A program made the translations under genes and the position numbers. Source: Gammaproteobacteria bacterium (lineage in GTDB: Bacteria; Pseudomonadota; Gammaproteobacteria; Xanthomonadales; Marinicellaceae). From it: a stretch of 64,000 bases of DNA. The notes beneath the pieces are model-generated. The model did no database searches. It had not been told where the DNA came from and saw nothing but the letters and a program-made list of their open reading frames with translations. Every line of letters starts with the position of its first letter. Position 1 is the stretch's first letter. Shown piece by piece: positions 34,501 through 43,213 of the stretch. The DNA lies in the NCBI GenBank assembly GCA_041395445.1, contig JAWLAO010000001.1, forward strand, positions 186,001-250,000, in the 5' to 3' direction.

Positions 34501-34690
34501 GAATGACTTAGGTTCATTGGAAAAAGGCAAACTAGCCGACCTTATCATCCTTAATAGCAATCCTCTGGATGATATTTATAAATCCGACGACATTTACCAA
34601 GTCATGCAAAACGGCCGTTTATATGATGCTGAAACCATGAATCAAGTCTTTCCTGAAAAGGTGTCAAGAGGGAAGTTTTATTTTGAGTAA
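31508..34690 (+). CDS. Exported beta-propeller (TolB-like PD40) and amidohydrolase fusion protein
   Basis: The 1060-residue protein has a signal peptide (to about residue 20, IQA). It has repeated PD40/TolB propeller blades over residues 50-640 (SPDGKTIAFD, RFSPNGKQLAFTT, AWSPDGEYI and similar). An amidohydrolase domain covers about 660-1050: MPGIVDVHWHGPY carries the metal-binding HxH, with later EHNPS, EGGS, HTGIEHS and GAHGQREG segments. The substrate is unknown; imidazolonepropionase-like enzymes are the nearest group by motif. A good hairpin terminator follows the gene. Confidence 0.85.
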   Translation: MRNSKIQIILTLLFSFSIQAEDNSNKEEEKKWDVNNPPGETTLATIKTTTGTWMNLDVSPDGKTIAFDLLGDIYTMPIGGGKATNITNSMAWDMQPRFSPNGKQLAFTTDQGGGDNIWTMNTDGSEQKQVTKEEFRLLNQPAWSPDGEYIIARKHFTGMRSIGAGEIWMYHKSGGSGVQLNKRPNEQKDLGEPIFMPDGKHVLYSRDATPGRYFEYSKDSNNQIYDIEAIDLATGDIDIWVSGPGGAVRPTPSPDGKTLAFVRRVRNNSTLFLQDRESGELMPIYDNLERDMQETWAIHGVYPSFAWTPDGKEIVFYAKGEIHKVNVKSKKVNNIPFAVEDTRKISKAVTVNIDPAPEEFKAKMLRWLQKSPDGKQAIFQALGYIYTVNLPDGKPQRLTKQTKDFELYPRFSQDGKSIVYTTWNDENLGTIQISNLSGKSKQITQKPGHFISPSLSADNKTVVYEAIGGGYLTSPLYSQDTGVFVIDVKSGKTTLIDKNGSDPFFAGDSDRVFYSTSDQSGEVITTQLVSKDSSGHNQQEHYSGQWITNFSISPDQNWLAFIQNFQVYVTPFIQSGKFISTGSGSNNLPLQKFSDIAGSYLAWSKDSQKLSWALGPNIYQQKVSEKFTYLGGKDENVADQIHIEFDVKSDIPDSSVALTGATVITMNGNEVLKNATILIKNNRISEIGTDVNIPKGTEVMDVSGKTIMPGIVDVHWHGPYANNQIIPQASWHALGNLAFGVTTEHNPSADTAAVFSASEMQKAGVITAPRTFSTGTILYGATHFFTAKVNGVEDAVGHLERLKSVGAFSVKSYNQPRRNQRQQVIEAARQTGIMVVPEGGSLFMHNMSMIVDGHTGIEHSIPVAAIYDDVVQLWSQSETAYTPTLIVGYGGIWGERYWYDTTEVWKHPLLTKYVPKHILEPISVRRTKAPLEDYNHIRNAEVATKLQNAGVKVMVGAHGQREGLGSHWEMWMFAQGGMPPINVIRAATIDGAKYIGMENDLGSLEKGKLADLIILNSNPLDDIYKSDDIYQVMQNGRLYDAETMNQVFPEKVSRGKFYFE

Positions 34691-34707
34691 ACTTCAATAA
34701 AATCATG

Positions 34708-34738
34708 AAGGGTCTGGTACAATAGTTTTCAGACCCTT
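34708..34738 (+). terminator. Rho-independent terminator after the propeller-amidohydrolase gene
   Basis: AAGGGTCTG and CAGACCCTT form a 9-base stem with a 13-base loop, followed by TAGTTTTAAAT. It lies 17 bases after the stop codon and between convergent genes, so it may work in both directions. Confidence 0.65.
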
Positions 34739-34765
34739 TAGTTTTAAATCCTTTAGTTTTAAATC
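34736..34765. repeat. 15-base perfect tandem duplication
   Basis: CTTTAGTTTTAAATC occurs twice back to back, starting inside the right arm of the terminator. It looks like a slipped-strand duplication of the terminator tail. Confidence 0.9.
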
Positions 34766-34846
34766 AAATGTTTATTTCAAAATTAGCTCTTAATTCATCT
34801 CATTTTTAGTGAGACTAATAAATATGTTCAATTTTTTCATAAAGCT

Positions 34847-36561
34847 TTAGTATTTAAACACCAAAGTGTTCTGTTCGATTGCTCTATTAGATAAACTTTG
34901 GAGAATTTTATCAGCAACTCTGAATGAGTTCGCATAGATTGTGAATGTCGGTGTCACACTACCACCATTAGGCATAAAACTGCCATCTGTGACATAAATA
35001 TTATCGGTTCCGTGGACTCGACAGTTGGCATCCAGAGCTGAAGTTTCAGGGTTATTACCAAACCGTAACCCTCCTGCCATGAGGTTTGAAGTCGGACTCG
35101 ACCAGACATTTCCATAAGCTCGGTCTGCTCCCATTTTTTTCATCACTTCCACACCTTTATCAACCAAATATTGAGCCACTTTGAGATCGTGTGGATGATA
35201 ACCTGCTTTCACTTTTGCAACCGCTGAGCCCCATTTATCTTTTTCTTTTTTATCGAGTGAAACATGGCAATTATCATTCGGCAACCAGTCACAAAAAACT
35301 TCAAATTTAAAATCCTTGGATTGAGTGAAATGCGATTTAAGACGCTGCTTTAACTCTGTTCCCCACAATAATTTGCCGTTTTTAAACCGCAAATCCATCG
35401 CATTGGAAGTAAATGATGGTGGATCAAATACAAAATCAATAGTTCCGCCTTTAACAGGTTTGTCAAATGCTGATTGATCATCAATCGTGTACCAGTCTTG
35501 CAATGCCCGATTGAAAAATGGTCCTCGCAATAACATTTCGTTTTGTTCAAATTCACTTAATTTTGATAAATCAAAAACTCCATGTCCGGTTCCACCGGCA
35601 CAACAATGCAGGTTTTTACCAATTTGTTGGTATTTATTGCCGATTCCATCGGGATGTTTGACGCCTTTGGATGCTAGCAACAACCGAGACGATTCAATGG
35701 AATAACACGCCACAACAACTTTTCGGGCAAATATTTTTATATCATTATTTTCTTTATCAAAATAACTCACCGATTCCGCATTGCCGGAATTGTCCGTATT
35801 AATTTTATAGGCTTTAGCATAAGTAATAACTTCACAATTCCCGGATTTGACAGCATCATTCAATAATGCCACGCGGGAACTTCCTTTGGCCTTAGTTTCA
35901 CAACCAAAACTTCCACAATAACCCGATAATACACAAGCGTTTCTATCTTTGTGTGGTCTGGAGAGAATTCTCTCGCCATTGGCAAAGAGTGATAACCAAG
36001 TTCTTTAACTGCTTTATCAAACTTCTTAGCAATGGGATGTTCTGTAGTTGGAGGGAACGGATAGTCTGCTGTTGAGCGAGGTTCCAGATTGGGGTGATTG
36101 ACCACTTTTCCTGAAACACCAATCAGATTTTCAACTTTGGTATAATAAGGTTCCAAATCTTCATAACTGATTGGCCAATCAACAATATTGGCACCTTCTA
36201 TTTCGCCAAAGGTGCTGAGTAAACGAAAGTCTTGAGGTTTTAAACGATGAAAATAAGCACTCATAAAGTTGGTCGCACCGCCAACTATATTTCCACCCCA
36301 AAACTGCGATGTTGTACTTTCTTTAAATTCACCTTTAGAGTTTGGTTCAGACAATACATGTCTTTCGTCTTTAAATTTCGACCGGAATACTCGTCTTCTG
36401 CTGAGCATTTCATCTTTGGTAAAATCCTTTTCATCAAACCAACCACCTTTTTCCAGTATTATCACCTTATAACCTGCTTTAGCAAGCTCATAAGCAACCG
36501 GAGAACCACCTGCTCCGCTACCAATCACACAAACATCACATTCTAAATTTTTAGAACTCAT
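34847..36561 (-). pseudogene. GMC-family oxidoreductase (gluconate 2-dehydrogenase-like flavoprotein), frameshifted
   Basis: Two reading frames make one GMC enzyme. The first (36561 to about 35972) holds the FAD motif VCVIGSGAGGSPVAYELA and a flavin-region GGNIVGGATNFMSAYFHR. After PMAR the frame shifts within GCGAGAGAATTC, a short GA repeat. The second frame, read through the overlap, continues ILSRPHKDRNACVLSGYCG and GSFGCETKAKGSSR to the C-terminal GMC motif (NIYVTDGSFMPNGGSVTP). Removing one GA pair restores a full-length protein of about 570 residues. It overlaps the subunit-3 gene by four bases. The frameshift could be true decay, a sequencing error or a switchable repeat. Confidence 0.85.
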
Positions 36562-37223
36562 TCAAAATCCCTATAGGTTCTGCCTTTTGAAGGTGACGGC
36601 GAACCCCCGCGATGTTTCAACCATTGCCAACCAATTTGATTGGTGTTACCACCATAATAAGGATCAAGAGTCAGTGCTTCAATCAAATAATAACTCAAAA
36701 TAGACATCCAGCGTTTGCCTTGCTCGGATTGTGCTGTTACTTCCAATAAAGTCTTTTGTTTCTTTTCTGACAAATTAACAAAATCATCTGAATATTTTTC
36801 CTGAGAATACTGATTGAGCCAAATCAAACCTTGTTTAATAAAGTCAGCATCACCATCCTTTCTATTTCTTTCATCCGTTAAAGCCCATTCCAGATAAGTT
36901 AAAACGTTTAAATCTTTTGCACTGGGACCATCGCCATCATCTGGAAACATTTGCATATAAACGGATAAAAGCTCTTTGTGTTGTTTATTGGTAAAAATAT
37001 ATTCCTTAAGTTCAACAACTTCAGAAGATAGATTGATAAGATTTGATGAGTTATTTAAATCTGCAACTATTATTTTCGGCTTACACGCTAACAAAGGTGT
37101 TAGCAAAGCCAAAACAGATGCGGATTTAATAAATTGCCGACGATTGAGTCCAACTGTCCAATGATTATTCTTAATCAATGGATTGGATTCTATATTTGAG
37201 GAGTTTTTATCCTGCTGTTTCAT
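36558..37223 (-). CDS. Gluconate 2-dehydrogenase subunit 3-like protein with Tat signal
   Basis: The 221-residue protein has a twin-arginine signal after a 27-residue lead (LNRRQFIKSASVLALLTPLLAC; the Cys may allow lipidation). The subunit-3 fold follows: QMFPDDGDGPSAKDLNVLTYLEWAL and GGNTNQIGWQWLKHRGG. Such subunits escort the GMC flavoprotein through the Tat system and stay in the periplasmic complex. It overlaps the GMC gene by four bases downstream and the thioredoxin-like gene by 17 bases upstream. The usual third subunit, a multiheme cytochrome c, is absent here. Confidence 0.82.
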   Translation of the reverse strand: MKQQDKNSSNIESNPLIKNNHWTVGLNRRQFIKSASVLALLTPLLACKPKIIVADLNNSSNLINLSSEVVELKEYIFTNKQHKELLSVYMQMFPDDGDGPSAKDLNVLTYLEWALTDERNRKDGDADFIKQGLIWLNQYSQEKYSDDFVNLSEKKQKTLLEVTAQSEQGKRWMSILSYYLIEALTLDPYYGGNTNQIGWQWLKHRGGSPSPSKGRTYRDFE

Positions 37224-37785
37224 TCGCAGAATGTCTTACTGCACCATGAAAAAATGCATACATATCCTTATAGGCGGTGATAAATCCTGAATACAATTTC
37301 TCAATGGTGTTCCACTCAGCTAAATAATCTTCCAGTTTCTCAGGAACATCATCCCGGTAACGAACCACTCCGTTGATATCAATAATAAATTCAGTCGGAG
37401 TTCCCCAAACATTATAAAGATCGGTCACTTTTTTTCCATAATCAAAGGCAATCGGATAGTTTACATTGAATTTTTTAATGAATTGATCAATTTCTTCGAT
37501 ACTGTCTTCTTTAGTGGTATTTACAGCAATAATGACAATATCATCGGACAAAGTTTTTTGTGTTTGCTTTAGTTTTGGAACTTTTTTCAAACAATATCCA
37601 CACCAGGTATTCCAAAAAATCAGATAAACACTCTTTTTGCCTTTGTAATCACTCAATTTGAAATTGCTGCCATCCAACTGCGAAATAGTGAAGTCAGGTG
37701 CTAAATCACCGGCATCGGGTTTATCAGCAAAAGCTGAATTGGTAAAACTGATAAAAAGCGTTAGAATTGCGAATATTTTTTTCAT
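37207..37785 (-). CDS. Exported TlpA-like thioredoxin-fold protein
   Basis: The 192-residue protein has a signal peptide (residues 1-20, SAFA) and a redoxin domain. APDFTISQLDGSNFKLSDYKGK leads to the active-site Cys62-Gly-Tyr-Cys65 in NTWCGYCLKKVP, then VWGTPTEFIID with the cis-proline. It probably reduces periplasmic disulfides or helps cofactor assembly for the GMC/subunit-3 complex, whose genes overlap it downstream. It appears to be the first gene of that operon. Confidence 0.88.
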   Translation of the reverse strand: MKKIFAILTLFISFTNSAFADKPDAGDLAPDFTISQLDGSNFKLSDYKGKKSVYLIFWNTWCGYCLKKVPKLKQTQKTLSDDIVIIAVNTTKEDSIEEIDQFIKKFNVNYPIAFDYGKKVTDLYNVWGTPTEFIIDINGVVRYRDDVPEKLEDYLAEWNTIEKLYSGFITAYKDMYAFFHGAVRHSANETAG

Positions 37786-37860
37786 ACGTTTATTGGAATC
37801 AAACTACTAATGTCATTAAGACCTATGTTTTATTAAAAAATTTCAAATATCCTGAATAAT

Positions 37861-38730
37861 TTACAACTTATGAATAAAATCAGCAACTTGTTTCGAGATG
37901 GAATCATCATCTAATGCGGAATCAATGGTCGCTTGAACATAACCGAGTTTATGACCGCAATCATAGCGCTTTCCTTTTAAAGTAGCAGCATACAGATTAT
38001 TTGGTTTATCTAATAGTTTTGCTAATGCATCCGTGAGTTGGATTTCACCACTCTTATCACATTGGGTTTCTTCCAACAGTGCAAAAATCTCAGGTGATAA
38101 AACATAACGTCCAATCACGCCCAAATTACTCGGTGCATCTTCCAATTTTGGTTTTTCAACAATGGATTGAATCAAATTAACATCGGATTCATTATTTCCT
38201 ACATCAACAATTCCATAACTTGAAACTCTGTCATCTGTTACCTCTTCAACTGAAATCACACTGGCATCATATTTTATGCTGGCATCAATCAATTGCTTGG
38301 TGGCATTCACTCCTTTCTCAGGCTTAATATAATCATCCGCTAGAATGACCACAAAATACTCATCATCAACCACTTCTTTAGCCTGTAAAACAGCATGACC
38401 CAACCCTAATGGCTCACCCTGAGGAATAAAAACACGAGTGATTTGCGTGGTTAGAGTCTCCAATTTATCGACCAGTTCAGTTTTACCTTCTTCGGTAAAC
38501 TTCTGTCTGAGTAATGGTTTTGGGTCAAAATGGTCACTAATGGCGTGTTTACTGGCACTAGTGATAAAAATTAAGGTTTTAACACCGGCTTCTATGGCTT
38601 CCTCAACTGCGTATTGAATCAGAGGTTTATCAATGATGGGCAACATTTCTTTGGGAATAGATTTGGTTGCAGGCAGAAAACGTGTACCCATGCCACCAAC
38701 AGGAAAGACTGCTTTACTTATTTTTTTCAT
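37861..38730 (-). CDS. galU: UTP-glucose-1-phosphate uridylyltransferase GalU
   Basis: GalU makes UDP-glucose for envelope polysaccharide and lipopolysaccharide. The 289-residue nucleotidyltransferase has AVFPVGGMGTRFLPATKSIPK (first 21 residues after KKISK), PLIQYAVEEAIEAG, GLGHAVLQAKEVV and ILADDYI, all standard. It is the last gene of a polysaccharide cluster, two bases after the CapD-like gene. Confidence 0.95.
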   Translation of the reverse strand: MKKISKAVFPVGGMGTRFLPATKSIPKEMLPIIDKPLIQYAVEEAIEAGVKTLIFITSASKHAISDHFDPKPLLRQKFTEEGKTELVDKLETLTTQITRVFIPQGEPLGLGHAVLQAKEVVDDEYFVVILADDYIKPEKGVNATKQLIDASIKYDASVISVEEVTDDRVSSYGIVDVGNNESDVNLIQSIVEKPKLEDAPSNLGVIGRYVLSPEIFALLEETQCDKSGEIQLTDALAKLLDKPNNLYAATLKGKRYDCGHKLGYVQATIDSALDDDSISKQVADFIHKL

Positions 38731-38732
38731 GC

Positions 38733-40583
38733 TTAATTATTATTTTCGACAATTTTTAAATGGGGTTGATGAACAAATTCAGGAACTAGTTTTTTAATCG
38801 TTTGTGTCAAATCGACATCCTGAAATTGAATGGCTTGTTTGATTGCCTGCTTCAACAATTTTTCATAACTTTCTGAATGTTTCATTGTTGATTGAAGGTG
38901 ATAAATTTTGTTGTGACTGGTGTGTTTGAGCTCTTCAACATCATAATAAAGTTGCTCATGCATTTTCTCACCGGGACGCAATCCGGTAATTTCAACTTTA
39001 ATATCCACCTCAGGAATTTTACCGGATAAACTAATCATGCGATTCGCCAGACTCAGAATACTCACGGGTTTTCCCATGTCCAGAACATGAATATCACCAT
39101 TGGAACCCAATACCATTGATTGAACGATCAGTTGACAAGCCTCTGTGATGGTCATGAAATAACGTGTCATTTCTTCATGGGTTACAGTGACAGGACCACC
39201 TTTGGCTATTTGTTCTTTGAACAATGGAACCACACTTCCTGCCGATCCCAAAACATTTCCAAAACGAACAATCACATAATCGGTGTTTGAATTTTTGTTC
39301 CTTGATTGGCAATACATTTCTGCAATTCGCTTGGTCGCACCCATAATATTGTATGGATTGACAGCTTTATCGGTCGAAACCAATACCATTTTTTCGACGT
39401 TAAACTCATGACAGGTGTCAACAATGTTCTTAGTACCGATAACATTATTGATAAAACCCTCACAAGGCATTTTTTCCAATAATGGAACATGTTTATAGGC
39501 AGCTGCATGAAAAACTATATCAGGTTTAATCGTCGAAAAGATTTGCTGAAGATGTGCTTTATCAGTGACATTCACTAACAAACTTGTAGTAATTAAGTCG
39601 TTGTTTTTATTACTTAACTCTCTGTCAATTTGATAAAGATTAAACTCTGAATGATCCAGAATGCACAATTTTTTCAAATCCAATTGAGCCAATTGTCTTG
39701 CCAATTCCGAACCAATCGAACCACCTCCGCCTGTGATAAGAACCGACTTTCCTTGAACTGCTTTTGCAACATTGGACCAGTCAATCGAAACCTTTTCTCG
39801 ACCCAAAATATCATCAATAGTTACCGGTGTCAGATGGCTGATTTCAAACCCTTTCTCTGTGATTTTATCCAAATTTGGCAAAGTTAGTAATTGACAATTA
39901 CTCGTCATGCTATTGTCAACCACCTCTTTCATCATTGAAGCTGAAATATTTTCTTTAGTCACAACAATGGCACGAACTTCACGCTTTTTGCAAATTTTCT
40001 CAATATCTGCAACTCCCCCTAGAACTTTAACTCCTCTAAGATTTGAGCCTTTGTAATTTCTTTCATCATCAACAATTCCCACAACTTCATATAATGCCGA
40101 AGCATGGGCGTGACGGATAAACATATCTGCTAATCGACCTGCTCCAACAAGCAAAACTCTTTGTTTTTCAGAATTATTAATGTGCAGAGTTAAATCCTTA
40201 AACATGCGATAAGTCAATCGGGGAACTCCCCAAAGTACCATCAATATAAACGGATACATCAACAATACAGAACGAGGCACTCCATCGGCTCGATGAACCA
40301 AAAACATGATAAAAGCGATGATAAATGTTCCAACAACTGCCGATTTGGCAATATTTATCAAATCAGGAACACTGGCAAATCTCCAAAGCCCTCGATAAAG
40401 ATTAAAGTAATAGGCAATGACTCCCTGAACGAGTATGACTGTGGCAAATTCATAATTAAACCAACTGAGTTCAGGTGAATCGACCCAGACACTATAACGA
40501 ATCACATAACTCAACATCCATGCCAACCAGGTCATGAATAAATCATGAAGAACAACTGCGAATCTGGGATGAAAAATATTCAT
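38733..40583 (-). CDS. CapD/WbpM-like membrane nucleoside-diphosphate-sugar dehydratase/epimerase
   Basis: The 616-residue protein has four N-terminal membrane helices (about 10-110), a first Rossmann region (VLLVGAGRLADMFIRHA), and a catalytic SDR domain with ITGGGGSIGSELARQL and STDKAVNPYNIMGATKR. Enzymes of this class (WbpM, FlaA1, PglF) convert UDP-GlcNAc to 4-keto-6-deoxy sugars, or act as epimerases, as first steps of O-antigen, capsule or glycoprotein glycans. The membrane location and its position between wecA-like and galU genes support a role in surface polysaccharide synthesis. Confidence 0.9.
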   Translation of the reverse strand: MNIFHPRFAVVLHDLFMTWLAWMLSYVIRYSVWVDSPELSWFNYEFATVILVQGVIAYYFNLYRGLWRFASVPDLINIAKSAVVGTFIIAFIMFLVHRADGVPRSVLLMYPFILMVLWGVPRLTYRMFKDLTLHINNSEKQRVLLVGAGRLADMFIRHAHASALYEVVGIVDDERNYKGSNLRGVKVLGGVADIEKICKKREVRAIVVTKENISASMMKEVVDNSMTSNCQLLTLPNLDKITEKGFEISHLTPVTIDDILGREKVSIDWSNVAKAVQGKSVLITGGGGSIGSELARQLAQLDLKKLCILDHSEFNLYQIDRELSNKNNDLITTSLLVNVTDKAHLQQIFSTIKPDIVFHAAAYKHVPLLEKMPCEGFINNVIGTKNIVDTCHEFNVEKMVLVSTDKAVNPYNIMGATKRIAEMYCQSRNKNSNTDYVIVRFGNVLGSAGSVVPLFKEQIAKGGPVTVTHEEMTRYFMTITEACQLIVQSMVLGSNGDIHVLDMGKPVSILSLANRMISLSGKIPEVDIKVEITGLRPGEKMHEQLYYDVEELKHTSHNKIYHLQSTMKHSESYEKLLKQAIKQAIQFQDVDLTQTIKKLVPEFVHQPHLKIVENNN

Positions 40584-40592
40584 GACGTTATT

Positions 40593-41597
40593 TTACTGGC
40601 GAAAGCGCTGGAATTTCGTTTTTTGATAAAAATTAAACCAGAATATACTTAAAACGACCATTTGAAACAACAATACAAACACCCGAATCTTTATTTCAAA
40701 CTCTGATAAGTGTATAATTAATGCAATTGAAACATTTATCAAAGTTACAAAAGCATAAATCATCGAAACTTTATAATGAGGTATCTGACTGGTATTTACC
40801 ATTGATTGAAATAAATGCAGATTGTGAGCTTGAGAAATTTTATGTCTAAATTTCAAACGAGTGAATAAAGTTAAAGTGGCATCGACGATAAATGTTAAGT
40901 GAAAGGTTATGACAACTATTTCATCGAGAACTTGTTTTGAAATTCCGTATAATGCTATCGTTGCAACTAAAAAAGACACTGATAAACTTCCTGAATCACC
41001 CATAAACATCTTAGATTTAGGAAAGTTAAAGATCAGAAAAGCAACTAAACTCACCGTCGTCAGGATAAGTAAACTATTAATGGATTGAATTTCTGAATTC
41101 ATAAATAATACCAAATATCCAATCAGAGTTACTAATGCGTGTAATACTGCCATTCCATCGGCTCCATCCATAAAATTATACAAATTCATCCACCAAATCA
41201 CGCCTAATACAAAAACAAATATTATTCCATAAGAGACATTGGCATGACTTAAAATTATTGTATAGACCAGAACTACTGAAAAGATTGTAATCAAAAGCAA
41301 ACGAATTTTTACCGAAATATGGAAAAAGTCATCAAAAGCACCCAATACAATAAACAGCAATAAACCTAATGATGAAACTAAGGAAATATTGGATTCAAAA
41401 TAATTACCAAAATAAATAAAAAAAGGTAATGAAATCATGAATACCAGACCGGCTGATGTCGGTTTTGAAACACTATGAAGTTTTCTTTCTTCGTTTGGAT
41501 GATCAAACCAATGGTATTTATGACTTAAGTGCAGGTAAAGTGAAAGTAACACAATATTTGCTAAAAACAATAACAAAGACTGAAGCCAGATTGACAT
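40593..41597 (-). CDS. WecA/WbpL-like polyprenyl-phosphate sugar-1-phosphate transferase
   Basis: This enzyme starts a lipid-linked glycan by moving a HexNAc-1-phosphate to undecaprenyl phosphate. I take ATG 41597 (MSIWLQSLLLF), which gives 334 residues, over a start 16 codons upstream inside lapB. About eleven membrane helices are present. WFDHPNEERKLHSVSKPTSAG, NLYNFMDGADGMA and FMGDSGSL are the diagnostic cytoplasmic loops of the family. It is five bases after lapB and ten before the CapD-like gene. Confidence 0.9.
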   Translation of the reverse strand: MSIWLQSLLLFLANIVLLSLYLHLSHKYHWFDHPNEERKLHSVSKPTSAGLVFMISLPFFIYFGNYFESNISLVSSLGLLLFIVLGAFDDFFHISVKIRLLLITIFSVVLVYTIILSHANVSYGIIFVFVLGVIWWMNLYNFMDGADGMAVLHALVTLIGYLVLFMNSEIQSINSLLILTTVSLVAFLIFNFPKSKMFMGDSGSLSVSFLVATIALYGISKQVLDEIVVITFHLTFIVDATLTLFTRLKFRHKISQAHNLHLFQSMVNTSQIPHYKVSMIYAFVTLINVSIALIIHLSEFEIKIRVFVLLFQMVVLSIFWFNFYQKTKFQRFRQ

Positions 41598-41602
41598 TGA
41601 TA

Positions 41603-42781
41603 TTATTCCGATTCTAAACCATAAATTGGTTTTACCGTACCCCAACTTTTACAACTAGGGCATTGCCAATGCAGGTTCTTAGCACCAAAACCACATTTGC
41701 GACAGCGATGATTGGGTTTTTTTTCAAGCAAACTATTAACCAGCTTTTCCAGAACTTTGAACTTAGTGATATTGCTACCATCGTCATTATTCTTTTCCAG
41801 GTTGAGTTTTAAAAGTAAATCCAAACCACGAACGGATGGTTTTTCAACCAATTGTTCTTCAACAAATTTTTCTGCCGCATCAATTCCATCGAATTTCTTA
41901 TACATCTCAGCAAGGACCAGTACAGGAGTAATTCCCCGATAAGATTTGATGAATTCCATCAGAAATTGTTGAAACTCACTGCATTTTTTCAACATGCTAT
42001 AGCAATACGACATATCGTTGAGATATTCGGAAGCAAAAACGTCATCAAATTCCAAAGCCTTATGATAAGCCTCAATCGCTTTTTTCCACTTTTTATTTTT
42101 CTGAAATTCACAGGCTTGCATGAGTTTGGCACGCACGCACTTGGAGTCAATTGATAACGCCGAATCCAGATATGCATTTGCTTCATTGACATTACCATTT
42201 GCATAGCTAATTTCAGCCAATTCACAATTAAAATGAGCAATATCACCGGCCATTTTACGACCCGAAACATTCTCATAGCGTGTAGCTGCTTTTATTGCTT
42301 CAGTCCAGTCCTGTTCTTGTTGATAAACATCACATAAAGCATACAAAGCTTCAGGTGTGTAGGCTTCAATCTCAACCAACTCGGTAAATAAAACTTCTGC
42401 ACGATCCAAAAGACCGGCACTCATATAATCTTTCCCCATCGCCAAAAGAGCTTTGGTGCGGTAATCTTCTGTTAAATTCGGTTGAGAAATCAAAGATTGA
42501 TGCAATTTTATGGCTTTATCAACTTCGCCTTTTCTTCGATATAAATTGCCTAATGCGAGTTGAGGTTCAAATGTTTCGGAAGATGATTTTGCAAGTTCAA
42601 TAAAAACATCAATGGCTTTTTCTGAATCATCATTGAGTAAGTAGTTCAAACCTTTAAAATAACTGTGATTCAGCTTTTCCAGTTGTTTATGGCTTTTTCG
42701 TTCAATTTTGAGACGATTGAGATTGATTCCAATCATCACTCCGACTAATGCAGCCAGAATAAAACTAATAGTTTCAATCAT
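41603..42781 (-). CDS. lapB: Lipopolysaccharide assembly protein LapB (YciM)
   Basis: LapB is an inner-membrane TPR scaffold that controls LpxC degradation by FtsH and so LPS level. The 392-residue protein has one N-terminal membrane segment (about 3-20), about nine TPR-like repeats (35-340) and the C-terminal rubredoxin-type metal site CRKCGFGAKNLHWQCPSC. It overlaps lapA by eight bases, the conserved lapAB arrangement, and continues into the glycan genes downstream. Confidence 0.95.
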   Translation of the reverse strand: MIETISFILAALVGVMIGINLNRLKIERKSHKQLEKLNHSYFKGLNYLLNDDSEKAIDVFIELAKSSSETFEPQLALGNLYRRKGEVDKAIKLHQSLISQPNLTEDYRTKALLAMGKDYMSAGLLDRAEVLFTELVEIEAYTPEALYALCDVYQQEQDWTEAIKAATRYENVSGRKMAGDIAHFNCELAEISYANGNVNEANAYLDSALSIDSKCVRAKLMQACEFQKNKKWKKAIEAYHKALEFDDVFASEYLNDMSYCYSMLKKCSEFQQFLMEFIKSYRGITPVLVLAEMYKKFDGIDAAEKFVEEQLVEKPSVRGLDLLLKLNLEKNNDDGSNITKFKVLEKLVNSLLEKKPNHRCRKCGFGAKNLHWQCPSCKSWGTVKPIYGLESE

Positions 42782-43082
42782 TTGCGTCTATTTGTTCCAG
42801 TCTCTTCTGTTCAAGATTTAACTTTTCTTGTTGATAATTTTTGCGAGATAGCTTTCTGATTTCTGACTTTAATGGCATATAAAATTGAAATAATGACATC
42901 AATAATCCAGTCAATAATCCTCCTATTAAGGCAATAATTAAAGCAAATCCCAGCGTCAGTTCAAACTGAAAAAAATACAAATTTATTGTCACTTTTTCGG
43001 TATTCAAACCGCTCACCGCTACAGCCATTACAATAACAGCTACAGCCACTACAAAAAGAATCAATCGTTTTAATAACAACAT
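42774..43082 (-). CDS. lapA: LapA-domain protein
   Basis: The 102-residue protein has two membrane helices (about 5-23 and 42-66) and the LapA pattern GLNTEKVTINLYFFQFELTLGFALI, followed by a charged coiled-coil tail (KSEIRKLSRKNYQQEKLNLEQ). LapA partners LapB in the inner membrane. The rpsA-ihfB genes that often precede it are missing; an IS5-family element lies 131 bases upstream instead. Confidence 0.9.
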   Translation of the reverse strand: MLLLKRLILFVVAVAVIVMAVAVSGLNTEKVTINLYFFQFELTLGFALIIALIGGLLTGLLMSLFQFYMPLKSEIRKLSRKNYQQEKLNLEQKRLEQIDAND

Positions 43083-43213
43083 AAAATAATTACATCAATC
43101 AAACATTCGAATACTATAGCAAAATTGGTGTTTTTTTTATACAAATAAATGTTTTTGCAGGAATTCAGGAAAGGGTAAGCAAAGAATTGAATATTTAAAC
43201 ATTTCTTTATATT

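Noticed and set aside
34736..34765. Tandem repeat as a CRISPR or VNTR array
   Set aside because: Only two contiguous copies with no spacers; best explained as a small slippage duplication.
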